64,000 bases of DNA from positions 434,001 through 498,000 of the forward strand of contig NZ_MSLT01000012.1 of assembly GCF_002149925.1 (NCBI RefSeq). Direction: 5' to 3'. Positions 17,725-26,544 of this stretch are shown one piece after another (within the stretch, counting starts at the first letter, position 1; each line of letters begins with the position of its first letter). The translations under genes were made by a program, and so were the position numbers. Under the pieces are notes generated by a model. The model made no database searches. It saw only the letters and a list, made by a program, of their open reading frames with translations, and had not been told where the DNA came from. The stretch is from Thioflexithrix psekupsensis. Its GTDB lineage: Bacteria > Pseudomonadota > Gammaproteobacteria > Beggiatoales > Beggiatoaceae.

Positions 17725-19146
17725 ATGCCACACGTTCTCATTTCCGCCGCGCATAAATCCTCTGGTAAGACCACATTAAGTATCGGTCTTAGTGCCGCGT
17801 TAAGTCGTTTGGGACAGCGCGTACAAACTTTTAAGAAAGGGCCAGATTATATTGATCCGCTTTGGTTGCATCAGGCGAGTCAACGCCCTTGTCATAATCT
17901 TGATTTTTACACCATGTCTCATGCTGAAATCGTACATTATGTGGCGCATTATGGGCAAAATGCGGATATGTGTTTGATTGAAGGCAATAAGGGTTTATAC
18001 GATGGTGTGGACATTGAAGGTAGCAATAGCAATGCCGCTTTGGCGCATTTATTGGGATCGCCTGTGATTTTAGTGCTGGATACTCAAGGCATTACACGTG
18101 GTATTGCGCCGTTATTATTGGGTTATCAGGCGTTTGATCCGCAATTGCATATTGCGGGTGTAATTTTGAATAAAGTGGGCGGGGCGCGACATGAGCAGAA
18201 ATTGCGAGCGGTGATTGAGCGTTACACGTCAATCCCTGTTGTGGGTGCCGTACAACGCGATCCGCGTTTGGACATTGATGAACGTCATTTGGGTCTCATT
18301 CCCAGCACAGAATTGATGCACACCGAAGAAAAAATTAATGAAATAGCCGAGTTAATTAGCCAGCAAGTGGATTTAAGCGCGTGCATGAACATTGCCGCCC
18401 AAGCTCCTGCTTTATTACCCGTTAAATTAGCACAAACGGAAGCGGTTTTTTATCCTGAAAAATTACGCATTGGTGTTATTCGAGATAGCGCGTTTAATTT
18501 TTATTATGCCAGCGATTTAGAAGCCTTAGAAAGAAATGGCGCGGAATTAATCTTTATCGATGCCGTGCGCGATTCACATTTACCTTTATTAGACGGTTTA
18601 TTTATTGGCGGTGGCTTTCCAGAAACCAATGGCCAATTATTAGCTGCTAATTATTCTTTTAAAGAAGAATTACGTCAAGCCATTGAAAATGATTTACCCG
18701 TTTATGCCGAATGTGGCGGCTTAATGTATTTAGGACGATATATTTATTGGTGTGATGAAAAAATGAAAATGGTGGGCGCATTGCCTTATAACACCGTGAT
18801 GGAAAATAAACCGCAAGGACGAGGTTATGTTAAGTTGCAAGAAACGGCTTATCATCCTTGGGGAATAACGGGAAATGGCGAAGTTTATGCGCATGAATTC
18901 CACCATTCGCGGATTATTCATTTAGACGGTCACTTTAATTTTGCCTATCGGGTGCAACGCGGCAGTGGCATGATAAATCAACAAGATGGCTTGGTTTATC
19001 GCAACACGTTAGTGAATTATGCCCATTTACGTGATGTAGAAGCGAATCCGTGGACAAAACGATTTCTTCATTTTGTCCGAAATTGTCGGCTTAATCAAAA
19101 TCAAACCCTTCTTCAAAATGATCGGAAATCACTATGTTTAAAGTAA
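17725..19146 (+). CDS. dsrN: DsrN, cobyrinate a,c-diamide synthase homologue (sirohaem amidation)
   Basis: This 473-residue, CobB/CbiA-type glutamine amidotransferase in the dsr context converts sirohaem to sirohaem amide, the cofactor of DsrAB. The N-terminal ATP domain begins PHVLISAAHKSSGKTTLSIGL and has KKGPDYIDPLWL. The C-terminal class I glutaminase domain has the nucleophile Cys in VYAECGGLMYLGRY and a His in HEFHHSR. The start at 17725 is preferred over an in-frame ATG at 17686, because AAGGA (17711-17715) lies 9 bases ahead and the family begins there. It overlaps dsrR by 13 bases. Confidence 0.93.
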   Translation: MPHVLISAAHKSSGKTTLSIGLSAALSRLGQRVQTFKKGPDYIDPLWLHQASQRPCHNLDFYTMSHAEIVHYVAHYGQNADMCLIEGNKGLYDGVDIEGSNSNAALAHLLGSPVILVLDTQGITRGIAPLLLGYQAFDPQLHIAGVILNKVGGARHEQKLRAVIERYTSIPVVGAVQRDPRLDIDERHLGLIPSTELMHTEEKINEIAELISQQVDLSACMNIAAQAPALLPVKLAQTEAVFYPEKLRIGVIRDSAFNFYYASDLEALERNGAELIFIDAVRDSHLPLLDGLFIGGGFPETNGQLLAANYSFKEELRQAIENDLPVYAECGGLMYLGRYIYWCDEKMKMVGALPYNTVMENKPQGRGYVKLQETAYHPWGITGNGEVYAHEFHHSRIIHLDGHFNFAYRVQRGSGMINQQDGLVYRNTLVNYAHLRDVEANPWTKRFLHFVRNCRLNQNQTLLQNDRKSLCLK

Positions 19147-19448
19147 CCGAAAAAGCGGCTGAACAAATTTTTAAATCAGCCAAAGAAAATGGTATGGCCG
19201 GAATGGCTTTACGCATCGCAGCGCGTCGTCAAGCCGATGGCAGCATTGAATATGGTGTCGGCTTCGACGACAAACAGGATGATGATGTGCATATTAATTC
19301 GCACGGCATAGACATTGTTTTTGAGTCTGCTTATAAAGATTTATTACAAGGTGCGGTGATGGATTTTGTCGAATTAGAAGAAGGAAAATTTCACTTTATT
19401 TTCCTTAATCCCAATGATGCGCATTATGTTCCACCACAGGGCTATTAA
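19134..19448 (+). CDS. dsrR: DsrR, IscA-like A-type scaffold without cysteines
   Basis: This 104-residue protein has the A-type carrier (IscA/ErpA) fold pattern, beginning MFKVTEKAAEQIFKSAKENGMAGMALRIAARRQADGSIEYG. All three cluster-binding cysteines of IscA are absent; the protein has no cysteine. This is the known trait of DsrR, which is needed for full dsr expression but does not carry Fe-S clusters. The start overlaps the end of dsrN, so the two are translationally coupled. dsrS, which follows dsrR in Allochromatium, is not found here. Confidence 0.93.
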   Translation: MFKVTEKAAEQIFKSAKENGMAGMALRIAARRQADGSIEYGVGFDDKQDDDVHINSHGIDIVFESAYKDLLQGAVMDFVELEEGKFHFIFLNPNDAHYVPPQGY

Positions 19449-19452
19449 ATCA

Positions 19453-21174
19453 TTAAGGCTGAGAAAAACAATGCGCTGTTTTTTGCGTCAATTGGGCTAA
19501 CAAATATTCGGCGCGTTTAATTTCCTGCAAATAATTGGCTTCTTGCCATTTTGTTTCTTCCAATTGCGCTTTTAATTGCGTCAAGGTTTGCTCACAGTGT
19601 TGAGCAAAGGTTAATTGTTGGGATTGTTCATTTAACCTCTGTTGGGCTGATTCCACATCAGCCAAACATTGCTGCCGCTGTGTATTTGCAGTAGAAAGGT
19701 CTTGATTTAACTGCATTAAATCTTGTTGCAAGGTGTCCATTTGCGCCTTTTGCGCGGCGTGTGCTTGGGTTGACAGCGACACTTGCGTGTGCAAGGTGGA
19801 AACTTCCTGTTGTGCCTGAATCAAGGCCTGCGCGCATTCCTGCTGTTGCTGCACTATCCCCCCGTGCGCGTCGCGTTCTGTCGTTAGAGCGGCTTGTGTG
19901 CGTTCTAACGCCTGTTTAAGCTGCTCATTATCCCCTGTTAAATCTTGCAACAACTGGCGATGGGCAACCGATTGTTGCTCTTGTTCAACCAAAGCCAATG
20001 CTTTACTGTCTAATTCGGCTTGTGTGCTTTCATAATGTTGCCGTAAATCTTTAATTTCTGCTTCACAAGCGGCTTTTAATTCCAATTGTTGTTGCTGAAT
20101 CATTTCTAACTGCGTGACAGCAGATTCTAATTGCGTAACCAATTCTTGATTTTGCTGTTGTAACAGAGTAATTTGCTGAGAAAAATTCTGTTTTAAATCA
20201 TCAATTTCAGCATTTTTTACCGTCACGACTTGTTCTATTTCAGCTTGTTTTTGCTGCAAAGAAACATAACTGGTTTGCAATTCTGCATAACGGGTTTTTT
20301 CTGCCAACAAATCGGATTCTGCAACAGGACAATTAACAGTTACTTTTTCTGCTGCTTTCTCAGTAGAAAGGGCATTAAATTGCTCCACTTGTTGCTGACA
20401 AGGTTGTAAAGCCAATAAACAATTTTGTTGCTGTTCTTCAGCTTGTTTTAACTGATTGGCTAAAGCGCGATGAATAATTAAATTATCATTTTGCAATTTC
20501 GTCACTTGTGCCAAATGGCGATCAATCAAGGCAGTACGTGCTTGTTCAGCTTGGTTTTGCTGTTGTTGCAAGCGTTGCGTGGTCTCATTGATTAAGGTTT
20601 GTTTCTCTGTTTCATAATGCGTTTTTTGCGTTGCCAATTCGCTTTGCAATGCCGTCAATTGCTGCGTATATTCTTGTTGTAATTGGGCTAATTTTTCCGT
20701 GTTTTCTTGTTGCAAATGGGCAATATTTTGTGCATATTCCGTTTGCTGTTGGGCTAAATTATTTTGTAAAGTTTGCACTAACGCATTTTGTGTGGCCAAT
20801 TGGCTTTGATTTTGCTGCAATGCTTGCTGTGTGGTTTGCAATTCTTGTTGCGTTTTTTCTAAAGCCAATTGTTGCTGTTCAATTTGTTGTTGACGCTGCT
20901 GGACAATAGATTGAGTGTGCTGCCCATCTTTTTGCAAAGTTTCGACTTGGATTTGATGAGCAGTTTGCGCCTGATTTAAACGCGCTTGCCATGCCGTTTC
21001 TTGGTCTTGAATATGCTGTTGTAATTGCGTTATGCGGGTATTCAATTCAAAAACTTTACTTTGTGCCTCATCATAAGCTGTTTGACTGCGATTTAAGGCA
21101 AATTGCTGCCACGCAATAATAATGAGAAATAAAAATAGAACCGAAAACAAAAAAATAAGATGATTTTTTTTCAT
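19453..21174 (-). CDS. Membrane-anchored long coiled-coil protein
   Basis: This 573-residue protein has a single N-terminal membrane helix (KKNHLIFLFSVLFLFLIIIAW) followed by about 540 residues of almost unbroken, Gln-rich coiled coil. Examples are QQRQQQIEQQQLALEKTQQ and repeated TLQ/LQQ heptads. No enzymatic motif is visible. The ATG at 21174 directly before KKNHL is preferred to one 18 bases upstream. Such proteins often act as envelope tethers or scaffolds, but this is only inference. It converges with dsrR, with four bases between the stops. Low-complexity composition will give many spurious homology hits. Confidence 0.75.
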   Translation of the reverse strand: MKKNHLIFLFSVLFLFLIIIAWQQFALNRSQTAYDEAQSKVFELNTRITQLQQHIQDQETAWQARLNQAQTAHQIQVETLQKDGQHTQSIVQQRQQQIEQQQLALEKTQQELQTTQQALQQNQSQLATQNALVQTLQNNLAQQQTEYAQNIAHLQQENTEKLAQLQQEYTQQLTALQSELATQKTHYETEKQTLINETTQRLQQQQNQAEQARTALIDRHLAQVTKLQNDNLIIHRALANQLKQAEEQQQNCLLALQPCQQQVEQFNALSTEKAAEKVTVNCPVAESDLLAEKTRYAELQTSYVSLQQKQAEIEQVVTVKNAEIDDLKQNFSQQITLLQQQNQELVTQLESAVTQLEMIQQQQLELKAACEAEIKDLRQHYESTQAELDSKALALVEQEQQSVAHRQLLQDLTGDNEQLKQALERTQAALTTERDAHGGIVQQQQECAQALIQAQQEVSTLHTQVSLSTQAHAAQKAQMDTLQQDLMQLNQDLSTANTQRQQCLADVESAQQRLNEQSQQLTFAQHCEQTLTQLKAQLEETKWQEANYLQEIKRAEYLLAQLTQKTAHCFSQP

Positions 21175-21216
21175 AAAAACCACACCACCCATTGTTTTAA
21201 TCAGAGGCTAAAATAA

Positions 21217-21248
21217 GGGATAATGTTTTGAGTAAAAAACATTATCCC
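21217..21248 (-). terminator. Hairpin downstream of the RGVS/DUF928 gene
   Basis: GGGATAATGTTTT (21217-21229) and AAAACATTATCCC (21236-21248) are perfect complements with a 6-base loop. On the minus strand a T-rich stretch follows. It lies 22 bases past the stop of the gene at 21271 and before the coiled-coil gene, so the latter probably has its own promoter. Confidence 0.7.
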
Positions 21249-21270
21249 AAGTCCCAAAATACCTTGAAAA

Positions 21271-22242
21271 TTAATGCACCACAGATCGATCATAAGCCGC
21301 TACATTAGGCATAGCGACTTGCTCTAATAAATTGGCACGATCTAAACGCCATGTTTTATTCTCTGGTGATTGTTCAATTAAATGAGATAAGTGAGAAACC
21401 GTATCGTACCAAAAACCCGCTTGCGCATAAATACGATAATGCTGTTCTTTAGGCGTTTGCTTTAACATATTCTGAATGTCTACGGGTAATGTCTGATAAC
21501 GCACACTGCCACTGGCGACTAAATCAGCCGAACGTTCCCATTCATCTGGCACAATACTAATAAACCATTCATAATTTACATTCGGTTTTAATTGCACGTG
21601 ATAATCAGCTAAAGATAAAGCGTGCATTCCGGCCGGATGATATTCTTTATCCTCAGGCAAACCAATGGTTAATTCTAAAACAGGTTCAGGTTGATTTGGA
21701 TCATTTAAAGTAAATTCAAATTCTCCATCCCAAGCTGACGACACATACCAATAAAAAATCGGTTGAGAAACACTGGATAATCCTGTGCGTTGCGGAGCTA
21801 ATGGTGCAATTAAATCAGGCAAGGGTTGCAACTCTAATTCAGACGTTAATGCAGTTGTCACCACCCCTGCGGCAATTCCACGAGAAACTCCGCGAGAAAC
21901 GCCTCTGGACACACCGCGAGAAACTCCACGAGAAACGCCTCTGGATACGCCGCGAGAAACCCCGCGAGAAACGCCTCTGGACACACCGCGAGAAACTCCA
22001 CGAGAAACGCCTCTGGATACGCCGCGAGAAACTCCACGAGAAACGCCTCTGGATACGCCGCGAGAAACGCCTCTGGACACGCCCCGCGAAACGCCACGAG
22101 TGAAGCTGCCTTGTACCAAACCCGCTTCACGGCGCAAAATAGGGTCATCAGGATTGGGAACGCGATAAACAAATTCGCTACCCAAAAGTGAGCCGCTCAA
22201 TAGCATTAAACACACCGCAATAAAAATGGGTAATTTCCACAT
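21271..22242 (-). CDS. Secreted DUF928-type protein with a long RGVS tetrapeptide repeat
   Basis: This 323-residue protein has a signal peptide (MWKLPIFIAVCLMLLSGSLLGS). About 18 tandem Arg-Gly-Val-Ser units follow (residues of about 50-122). The C-terminal region then has LAPQRTGLSSVSQPIFYWYVSS, which matches the start of DUF928 domains, proteins of unknown function common in filamentous cyanobacteria and Beggiatoa relatives. The repeat is basic and probably extended and flexible. It lies last in the minus-strand run behind the 82- and 1310-residue genes. A hairpin follows it. The function is unknown. Confidence 0.78.
   Translation of the reverse strand: MWKLPIFIAVCLMLLSGSLLGSEFVYRVPNPDDPILRREAGLVQGSFTRGVSRGVSRGVSRGVSRGVSRGVSRGVSRGVSRGVSRGVSRGVSRGVSRGVSRGVSRGVSRGVSRGVSRGVSRGIAAGVVTTALTSELELQPLPDLIAPLAPQRTGLSSVSQPIFYWYVSSAWDGEFEFTLNDPNQPEPVLELTIGLPEDKEYHPAGMHALSLADYHVQLKPNVNYEWFISIVPDEWERSADLVASGSVRYQTLPVDIQNMLKQTPKEQHYRIYAQAGFWYDTVSHLSHLIEQSPENKTWRLDRANLLEQVAMPNVAAYDRSVVH
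21878..22093 (-). repeat. 12-bp coding tandem repeat (RGVS), about 18 units
   Basis: Eighteen in-frame 12-base units run without interruption. They form a higher-order 36-base pattern: two units of one spelling and one of another (CTCTGGA-type), repeated five times, then a shorter remainder. All units encode Arg-Gly-Val-Ser on the minus strand, although the two spellings use different codons. Confidence 0.92.
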
Positions 22243-22286
22243 CTTGTTTGCATCCTAAAGGTGAGCTAAGAAAAATTAAAATCAGG

Positions 22287-22535
22287 TTAATCGCGCAAAT
22301 CACGCATACTTACAATACTAACACATTGTTGAATAAATGCTTCCAATATTTGCAATTCTTCTTTGGTCAACTCATGCGTTAAGGCATTGGGTAAAGCCGC
22401 AATCCGACGTATAACAGGAGACGCTTTAAGCCGCGATCCGCCTAATAATAATTCAACTTCTCGCCACCATTGCTCCGCAGATACGGAAGTATTTTGTGCA
22501 AACATAACCCCCAAACGATATAAAGCAAATTGCAT
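22287..22535 (-). CDS. Small protein of unknown function
   Basis: This 82-residue, predicted helical protein begins MQFALYRLGVMFAQNTSVSAEQWWREVELL. It starts 5 bases after the stop of the 1310-residue gene in the same direction, so the two are almost certainly translated together. No motif or membrane segment is recognised. It may be a partner of the large protein. An alternative is that it is the tail of that protein after an ancient frameshift, but the clean stop and restart favour a separate gene. Confidence 0.6.
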   Translation of the reverse strand: MQFALYRLGVMFAQNTSVSAEQWWREVELLLGGSRLKASPVIRRIAALPNALTHELTKEELQILEAFIQQCVSIVSMRDLRD

Positions 22536-22540
22536 CAGCG

Positions 22541-25500
22541 TTAATAAACGTTGTTGCTCTGAATGGCATTAGAGGTTAATTGGCTTAATTCTGTGGTCAA
22601 TAAAGAAGAGGCTCTTTCAGCCCAATTTTGATGCGAATCTAACAAATGACACGCTAATGTTAAATGCGGCAATAATTCATTGGCATTATTAAAAATAATG
22701 GTTAATTTATGATGTTGTCCATAACGATGATTTAAGGCTTCTGCTAATGCAGAAATAATCGCTTGTTGTGCTTCACTGTCATGATTTTCTAAATGCACAA
22801 ATAAATATTCAAAAAAAGAAGCATTTAAAGGCAACCATTCAGAATCCATAGTAAAAGCAGATAAACGTCCTAATTGTCTAATTAATAAATGAGATTGCTG
22901 CACTTGCGATTCATTGACTTCAATCAGTGAGGCACTGGATCGCCCAAATAAACCTTTAAAACCCCGCTGTTTACGCGAAACTGATTTTAATTCAACTTGA
23001 AATTGTATCGCCTCTTGATAGCGTAATTGTGCGGCTTGTAAAGCAGATAAACTGGGACTGCGCCAATTCAATAATTGACAAATAATTAATTCTTCTGTTT
23101 TTAGTCCAATTGGTTCTTGTTGATAACGCGCTAATAACCACATTTGCCAGATTAAATAATTCGCTGAATGTGCATTTAACAATCCACAATACACTCCCAA
23201 TACAGGCATATTTAAATTAGCCGCACTGACTTGATTTAAACTTAATAAACTAGAGATTAATTCAGCATGGCGTTCAATTAATGCACCGCGTAAATTGGGT
23301 GTCAGCCATTCATCAAAGGCTTCTGATAATGCTGTCGAATGTTGCTGCCAACTATTCGCAGTTTCATTGGCTAAAACAGGACTGCTTAATAATAAACGTT
23401 GAATTAATAAACGACTCGAAAAAGGCGCGGTATTGGGCAAAATCGCCGCACTCATTAAACCACTAATACAATCTCGCCATTGTTGCTCTTCTCTGGGCGT
23501 TTCAGCAAACATAAAATCATGCGCTTGAAAAACATGCAAAACCAATGGACGAACTTCTGATAATAAATCTGCATTAGATTGCAATTGCATCGTCCATAAA
23601 GACAGAGAAAAACGCTCATTTTTATTTAATTGTGAAGACAAATAAACCTCTAAACGAGTCCATAATAAATGCCACACTGTTCCCGTTTGATCGACTTGAG
23701 GTAAAATAATTTCTTGTAAATAACGCCCTGTATTTAATGCCAAAAGCGAAGGGCATTGCGTGCGTAATCCATCAGCAAAAAACTGTAAGAATTGCATTAA
23801 AGCCTGTTTTAAACGCCGTTTATTACTTTTGGTCATGGCGACATTTAAACTAACCTGCTCAATGACTGTAGACGCTGTGGCTGCAATTTGCGCGTCAATA
23901 CGCCGACCTAAAGCCACTTGTCTTAACACTTGCACCCCTTGCTGCATTAATGTTTCCCAATAAGCGGTTTCATTACTGCTTAAATAACGCGGTAATTGCA
24001 AGATAATATATTGCCATTGCTGCTCTAATAAAACGCTGTCCATAGACTGCAAACTTAAATCAAATAAAGGCTGCACTTTTTGCCAAGCCGCTTCCACATC
24101 GCCTTGTTGTAATAAATTGGCAAAAAAAACTGTTAATTGATTGATTAATAAAATGCTGTCTTTTTGAGGGAAATGATCTTGAATCATTTTACTCAAGTCT
24201 TTAATAATCATTTCCGCATTTTTTAATAAATGATCTCCTTTAGCAGCAAATAAACGTTGCCATACCAAACCTTCTAAAATAAAAGGATTAAATTGTATCG
24301 TTTCACTTTTTTCAGGACGATAATTAAACCCTAATGCTGATTCATGCAATTCGACAATAATTTGAAAAATGCGTTCTACTTCAGGTGCGGTTAAATGGGT
24401 TTTTAAAGCAATTTGCAAACCTTGTAAATTGGCTTCATGCACAGGAATTGGACGCGGCGTTAACAAACGCTCATGACAACTATACCACCAACGCAATAAT
24501 TGACCGCGCACTTGTTGCGAAGGCAATAATAAACTTTTTGCCACTTGTCCTAATAATAATTCATTATCATGTACTAAAGCTTTTATTCCATTTTCCCCTA
24601 ATGACACTGCTAATTGAGGGTAAGCCGTTAAAACATGATTAGACGCTAAGTTGGCTAATTCTTCTTTTAATAAAGGCAAGCGTTTGCTTGCTAATAAATC
24701 AGGTAATGATTCGATAAATAACTGTAACGTTTTCATTAATGCAGGCGGGCTGGGATTTTGCGTCCGCTCTTGTAAAATTTTATTCACGCCGAGAAAAGCG
24801 GTATAAATAGCAACGGGATCAATTTGTGCAGATGCAATTTGTAAAATATTGCGCAAATACCAACGTTGCAATTCCTGCATCGCGGAATAATGCGCATATA
24901 ATCGCCGATAATTCGCCAACATACGCAAAGTCATGACCAATTCCAAATGTTGGCAGCCCACACGAGAACTGGTGACCGTTTGCAAAGCCGTCGCCGTACC
25001 AAACCAATTGGCAGGAAAATTTAAATTGTCTTCAATCACTTCATTGACCGTAGCCAATAAAGGACGAATATCACGCAACAATTTTTGACAACGCGGATCA
25101 CTATTATCAATTTGTTCTAATAATCGCTGCATTAATAATGGTTTTTGCCAAATTTTTTCAGCACTATCTGCACCTAAATAAAGCGTTAAATGACGCTTAA
25201 ACAAATTGCGAGCTAATTGCGGTAATAAACCCAAAGCCGCTACTTGCCCCGCCAAATAAACGCATTCGCTAAAAATACCTTGTAAATAGTCTAATTTAAC
25301 ATTGGTTTTTGGTGGTAAAGCGTGCATTAATGCTTGAGCTGATTCTAATTCCCATTGGTTTAATTGCGACAATAATAATTGGTTATGTTGCGTATATAAT
25401 AACAAATTATTAAAACGCTCTATAGCATCCGCTAACCAATCTAATTGTGAACGTTCCCATAATGGCCGCAATTCATCTAAAGTATGTCGATGGGCTTGAA

Positions 25501-26473
25501 TTAAATCTTTTAATTGTGGAGCCAACGCATTTAATAATTCAGGTAACTCTAAGTGACGACTAAAACGAATCATTAAATGAGAATCAGGCTGGGCTTGAAA
25601 CAGAATAAATAACGATAAAAACTTTAATACAGGAACAGTAATTTTTTCATAATGACGGCTACTCTTTTGCCACACATTACGGATAAAATCGAAGCGCGGA
25701 GTCGCATTGATTAAAACCGTTAAAACATTGCCTAACTGCTCTTGATGGCTATCCACTAATTGATGTTCTAATAACAGCAGTAAAATTTCCCACGCTTCAC
25801 GGGATAAGGTATCAGGAAGAATTAGCCATTCAACAAAGCCCATCATAAATTCTAATTCGCTGACAATGGCAGACTGTGACAAAGTACGCTCTGGCCACGT
25901 TTTTAATAATTGCTGTAAATTCTTCGCTAATTTTTCACGGGAATAAGACACCTGTGTAGGATCAATAAACTGCCATAATTCCACGCTTATTTTTTCGCTA
26001 ATCATCGAAGCGTCTAAGGAACATTGATAACGATATTGCTGATGACTTAACGCATTTTCTACTAAACGCTGTTGCTCATGACAATAAATTAATTCCGCAT
26101 CATTTAATAATAAACGCACGGCATCATTAAAACCACTTAAAATACAAGGCGCAGCGGGTAATTGTGTTTGTTTCAATGCCCGTAATAAAGCAACCCAATT
26201 TTGCCGTCGTGGCAACGCAGGACTCACTTCACTAACAAACTTAATCCAAGGCGTAAAAACTGCGTCTAATTCGGCTAAATGATTTAATTGAGGTTTTTGC
26301 TTTTGCCATTCACTTAATGATTGATATTTTAAGGCTTTTTCCAAAATACTTTGGCGATGTTGTGTTAATCGTTGCCCAATGCTGGCAAAACGACCCAAAA
26401 CAAATGGCGTTGGACGCAATCCTGCCAATCCAATACAAAAATAAGCGGATAATGGAGCAGAGATAGTATTCAT
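22541..26473 (-). CDS. Very large Leu/Gln-rich helical protein, not recognised
   Basis: This 1310-residue protein has no signal peptide, no clear membrane helix and no catalytic motif that can be named. The composition is rich in Leu, Gln, Asn and Ala, with amphipathic helices throughout, as in HEAT/ARM- or TPR-like scaffolds. A basic patch, KQRGFKGLFGRSSAS, lies near residue 1165. It begins MNTISAPLSAYFCIGLAGLRPTPFVLG. It lies between a TPR/zinc-ribbon gene (71 bases upstream) and an 82-residue gene (5 bases downstream), all on the minus strand. The length of uninterrupted frame leaves no doubt that it is a gene. Confidence 0.8.
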   Translation of the reverse strand: MNTISAPLSAYFCIGLAGLRPTPFVLGRFASIGQRLTQHRQSILEKALKYQSLSEWQKQKPQLNHLAELDAVFTPWIKFVSEVSPALPRRQNWVALLRALKQTQLPAAPCILSGFNDAVRLLLNDAELIYCHEQQRLVENALSHQQYRYQCSLDASMISEKISVELWQFIDPTQVSYSREKLAKNLQQLLKTWPERTLSQSAIVSELEFMMGFVEWLILPDTLSREAWEILLLLLEHQLVDSHQEQLGNVLTVLINATPRFDFIRNVWQKSSRHYEKITVPVLKFLSLFILFQAQPDSHLMIRFSRHLELPELLNALAPQLKDLIQAHRHTLDELRPLWERSQLDWLADAIERFNNLLLYTQHNQLLLSQLNQWELESAQALMHALPPKTNVKLDYLQGIFSECVYLAGQVAALGLLPQLARNLFKRHLTLYLGADSAEKIWQKPLLMQRLLEQIDNSDPRCQKLLRDIRPLLATVNEVIEDNLNFPANWFGTATALQTVTSSRVGCQHLELVMTLRMLANYRRLYAHYSAMQELQRWYLRNILQIASAQIDPVAIYTAFLGVNKILQERTQNPSPPALMKTLQLFIESLPDLLASKRLPLLKEELANLASNHVLTAYPQLAVSLGENGIKALVHDNELLLGQVAKSLLLPSQQVRGQLLRWWYSCHERLLTPRPIPVHEANLQGLQIALKTHLTAPEVERIFQIIVELHESALGFNYRPEKSETIQFNPFILEGLVWQRLFAAKGDHLLKNAEMIIKDLSKMIQDHFPQKDSILLINQLTVFFANLLQQGDVEAAWQKVQPLFDLSLQSMDSVLLEQQWQYIILQLPRYLSSNETAYWETLMQQGVQVLRQVALGRRIDAQIAATASTVIEQVSLNVAMTKSNKRRLKQALMQFLQFFADGLRTQCPSLLALNTGRYLQEIILPQVDQTGTVWHLLWTRLEVYLSSQLNKNERFSLSLWTMQLQSNADLLSEVRPLVLHVFQAHDFMFAETPREEQQWRDCISGLMSAAILPNTAPFSSRLLIQRLLLSSPVLANETANSWQQHSTALSEAFDEWLTPNLRGALIERHAELISSLLSLNQVSAANLNMPVLGVYCGLLNAHSANYLIWQMWLLARYQQEPIGLKTEELIICQLLNWRSPSLSALQAAQLRYQEAIQFQVELKSVSRKQRGFKGLFGRSSASLIEVNESQVQQSHLLIRQLGRLSAFTMDSEWLPLNASFFEYLFVHLENHDSEAQQAIISALAEALNHRYGQHHKLTIIFNNANELLPHLTLACHLLDSHQNWAERASSLLTTELSQLTSNAIQSNNVY

Positions 26474-26544
26474 TATAAATAATTAAGCAAAAATTAAATA
26501 AAAACCAAATAAAAACCCATAAAATTATCGCAAAATAAAATTAA

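Noticed and set aside
20631-20909. Plus-strand hydrophobic frame opposite the coiled-coil gene
   Set aside because: A by-product of Gln/Leu-rich coding on the other strand; no start signal.
21878-22093. CRISPR-like regular repeat
   Set aside because: The units are contiguous 12-mers without spacers, stay in one reading frame and encode a tetrapeptide repeat.
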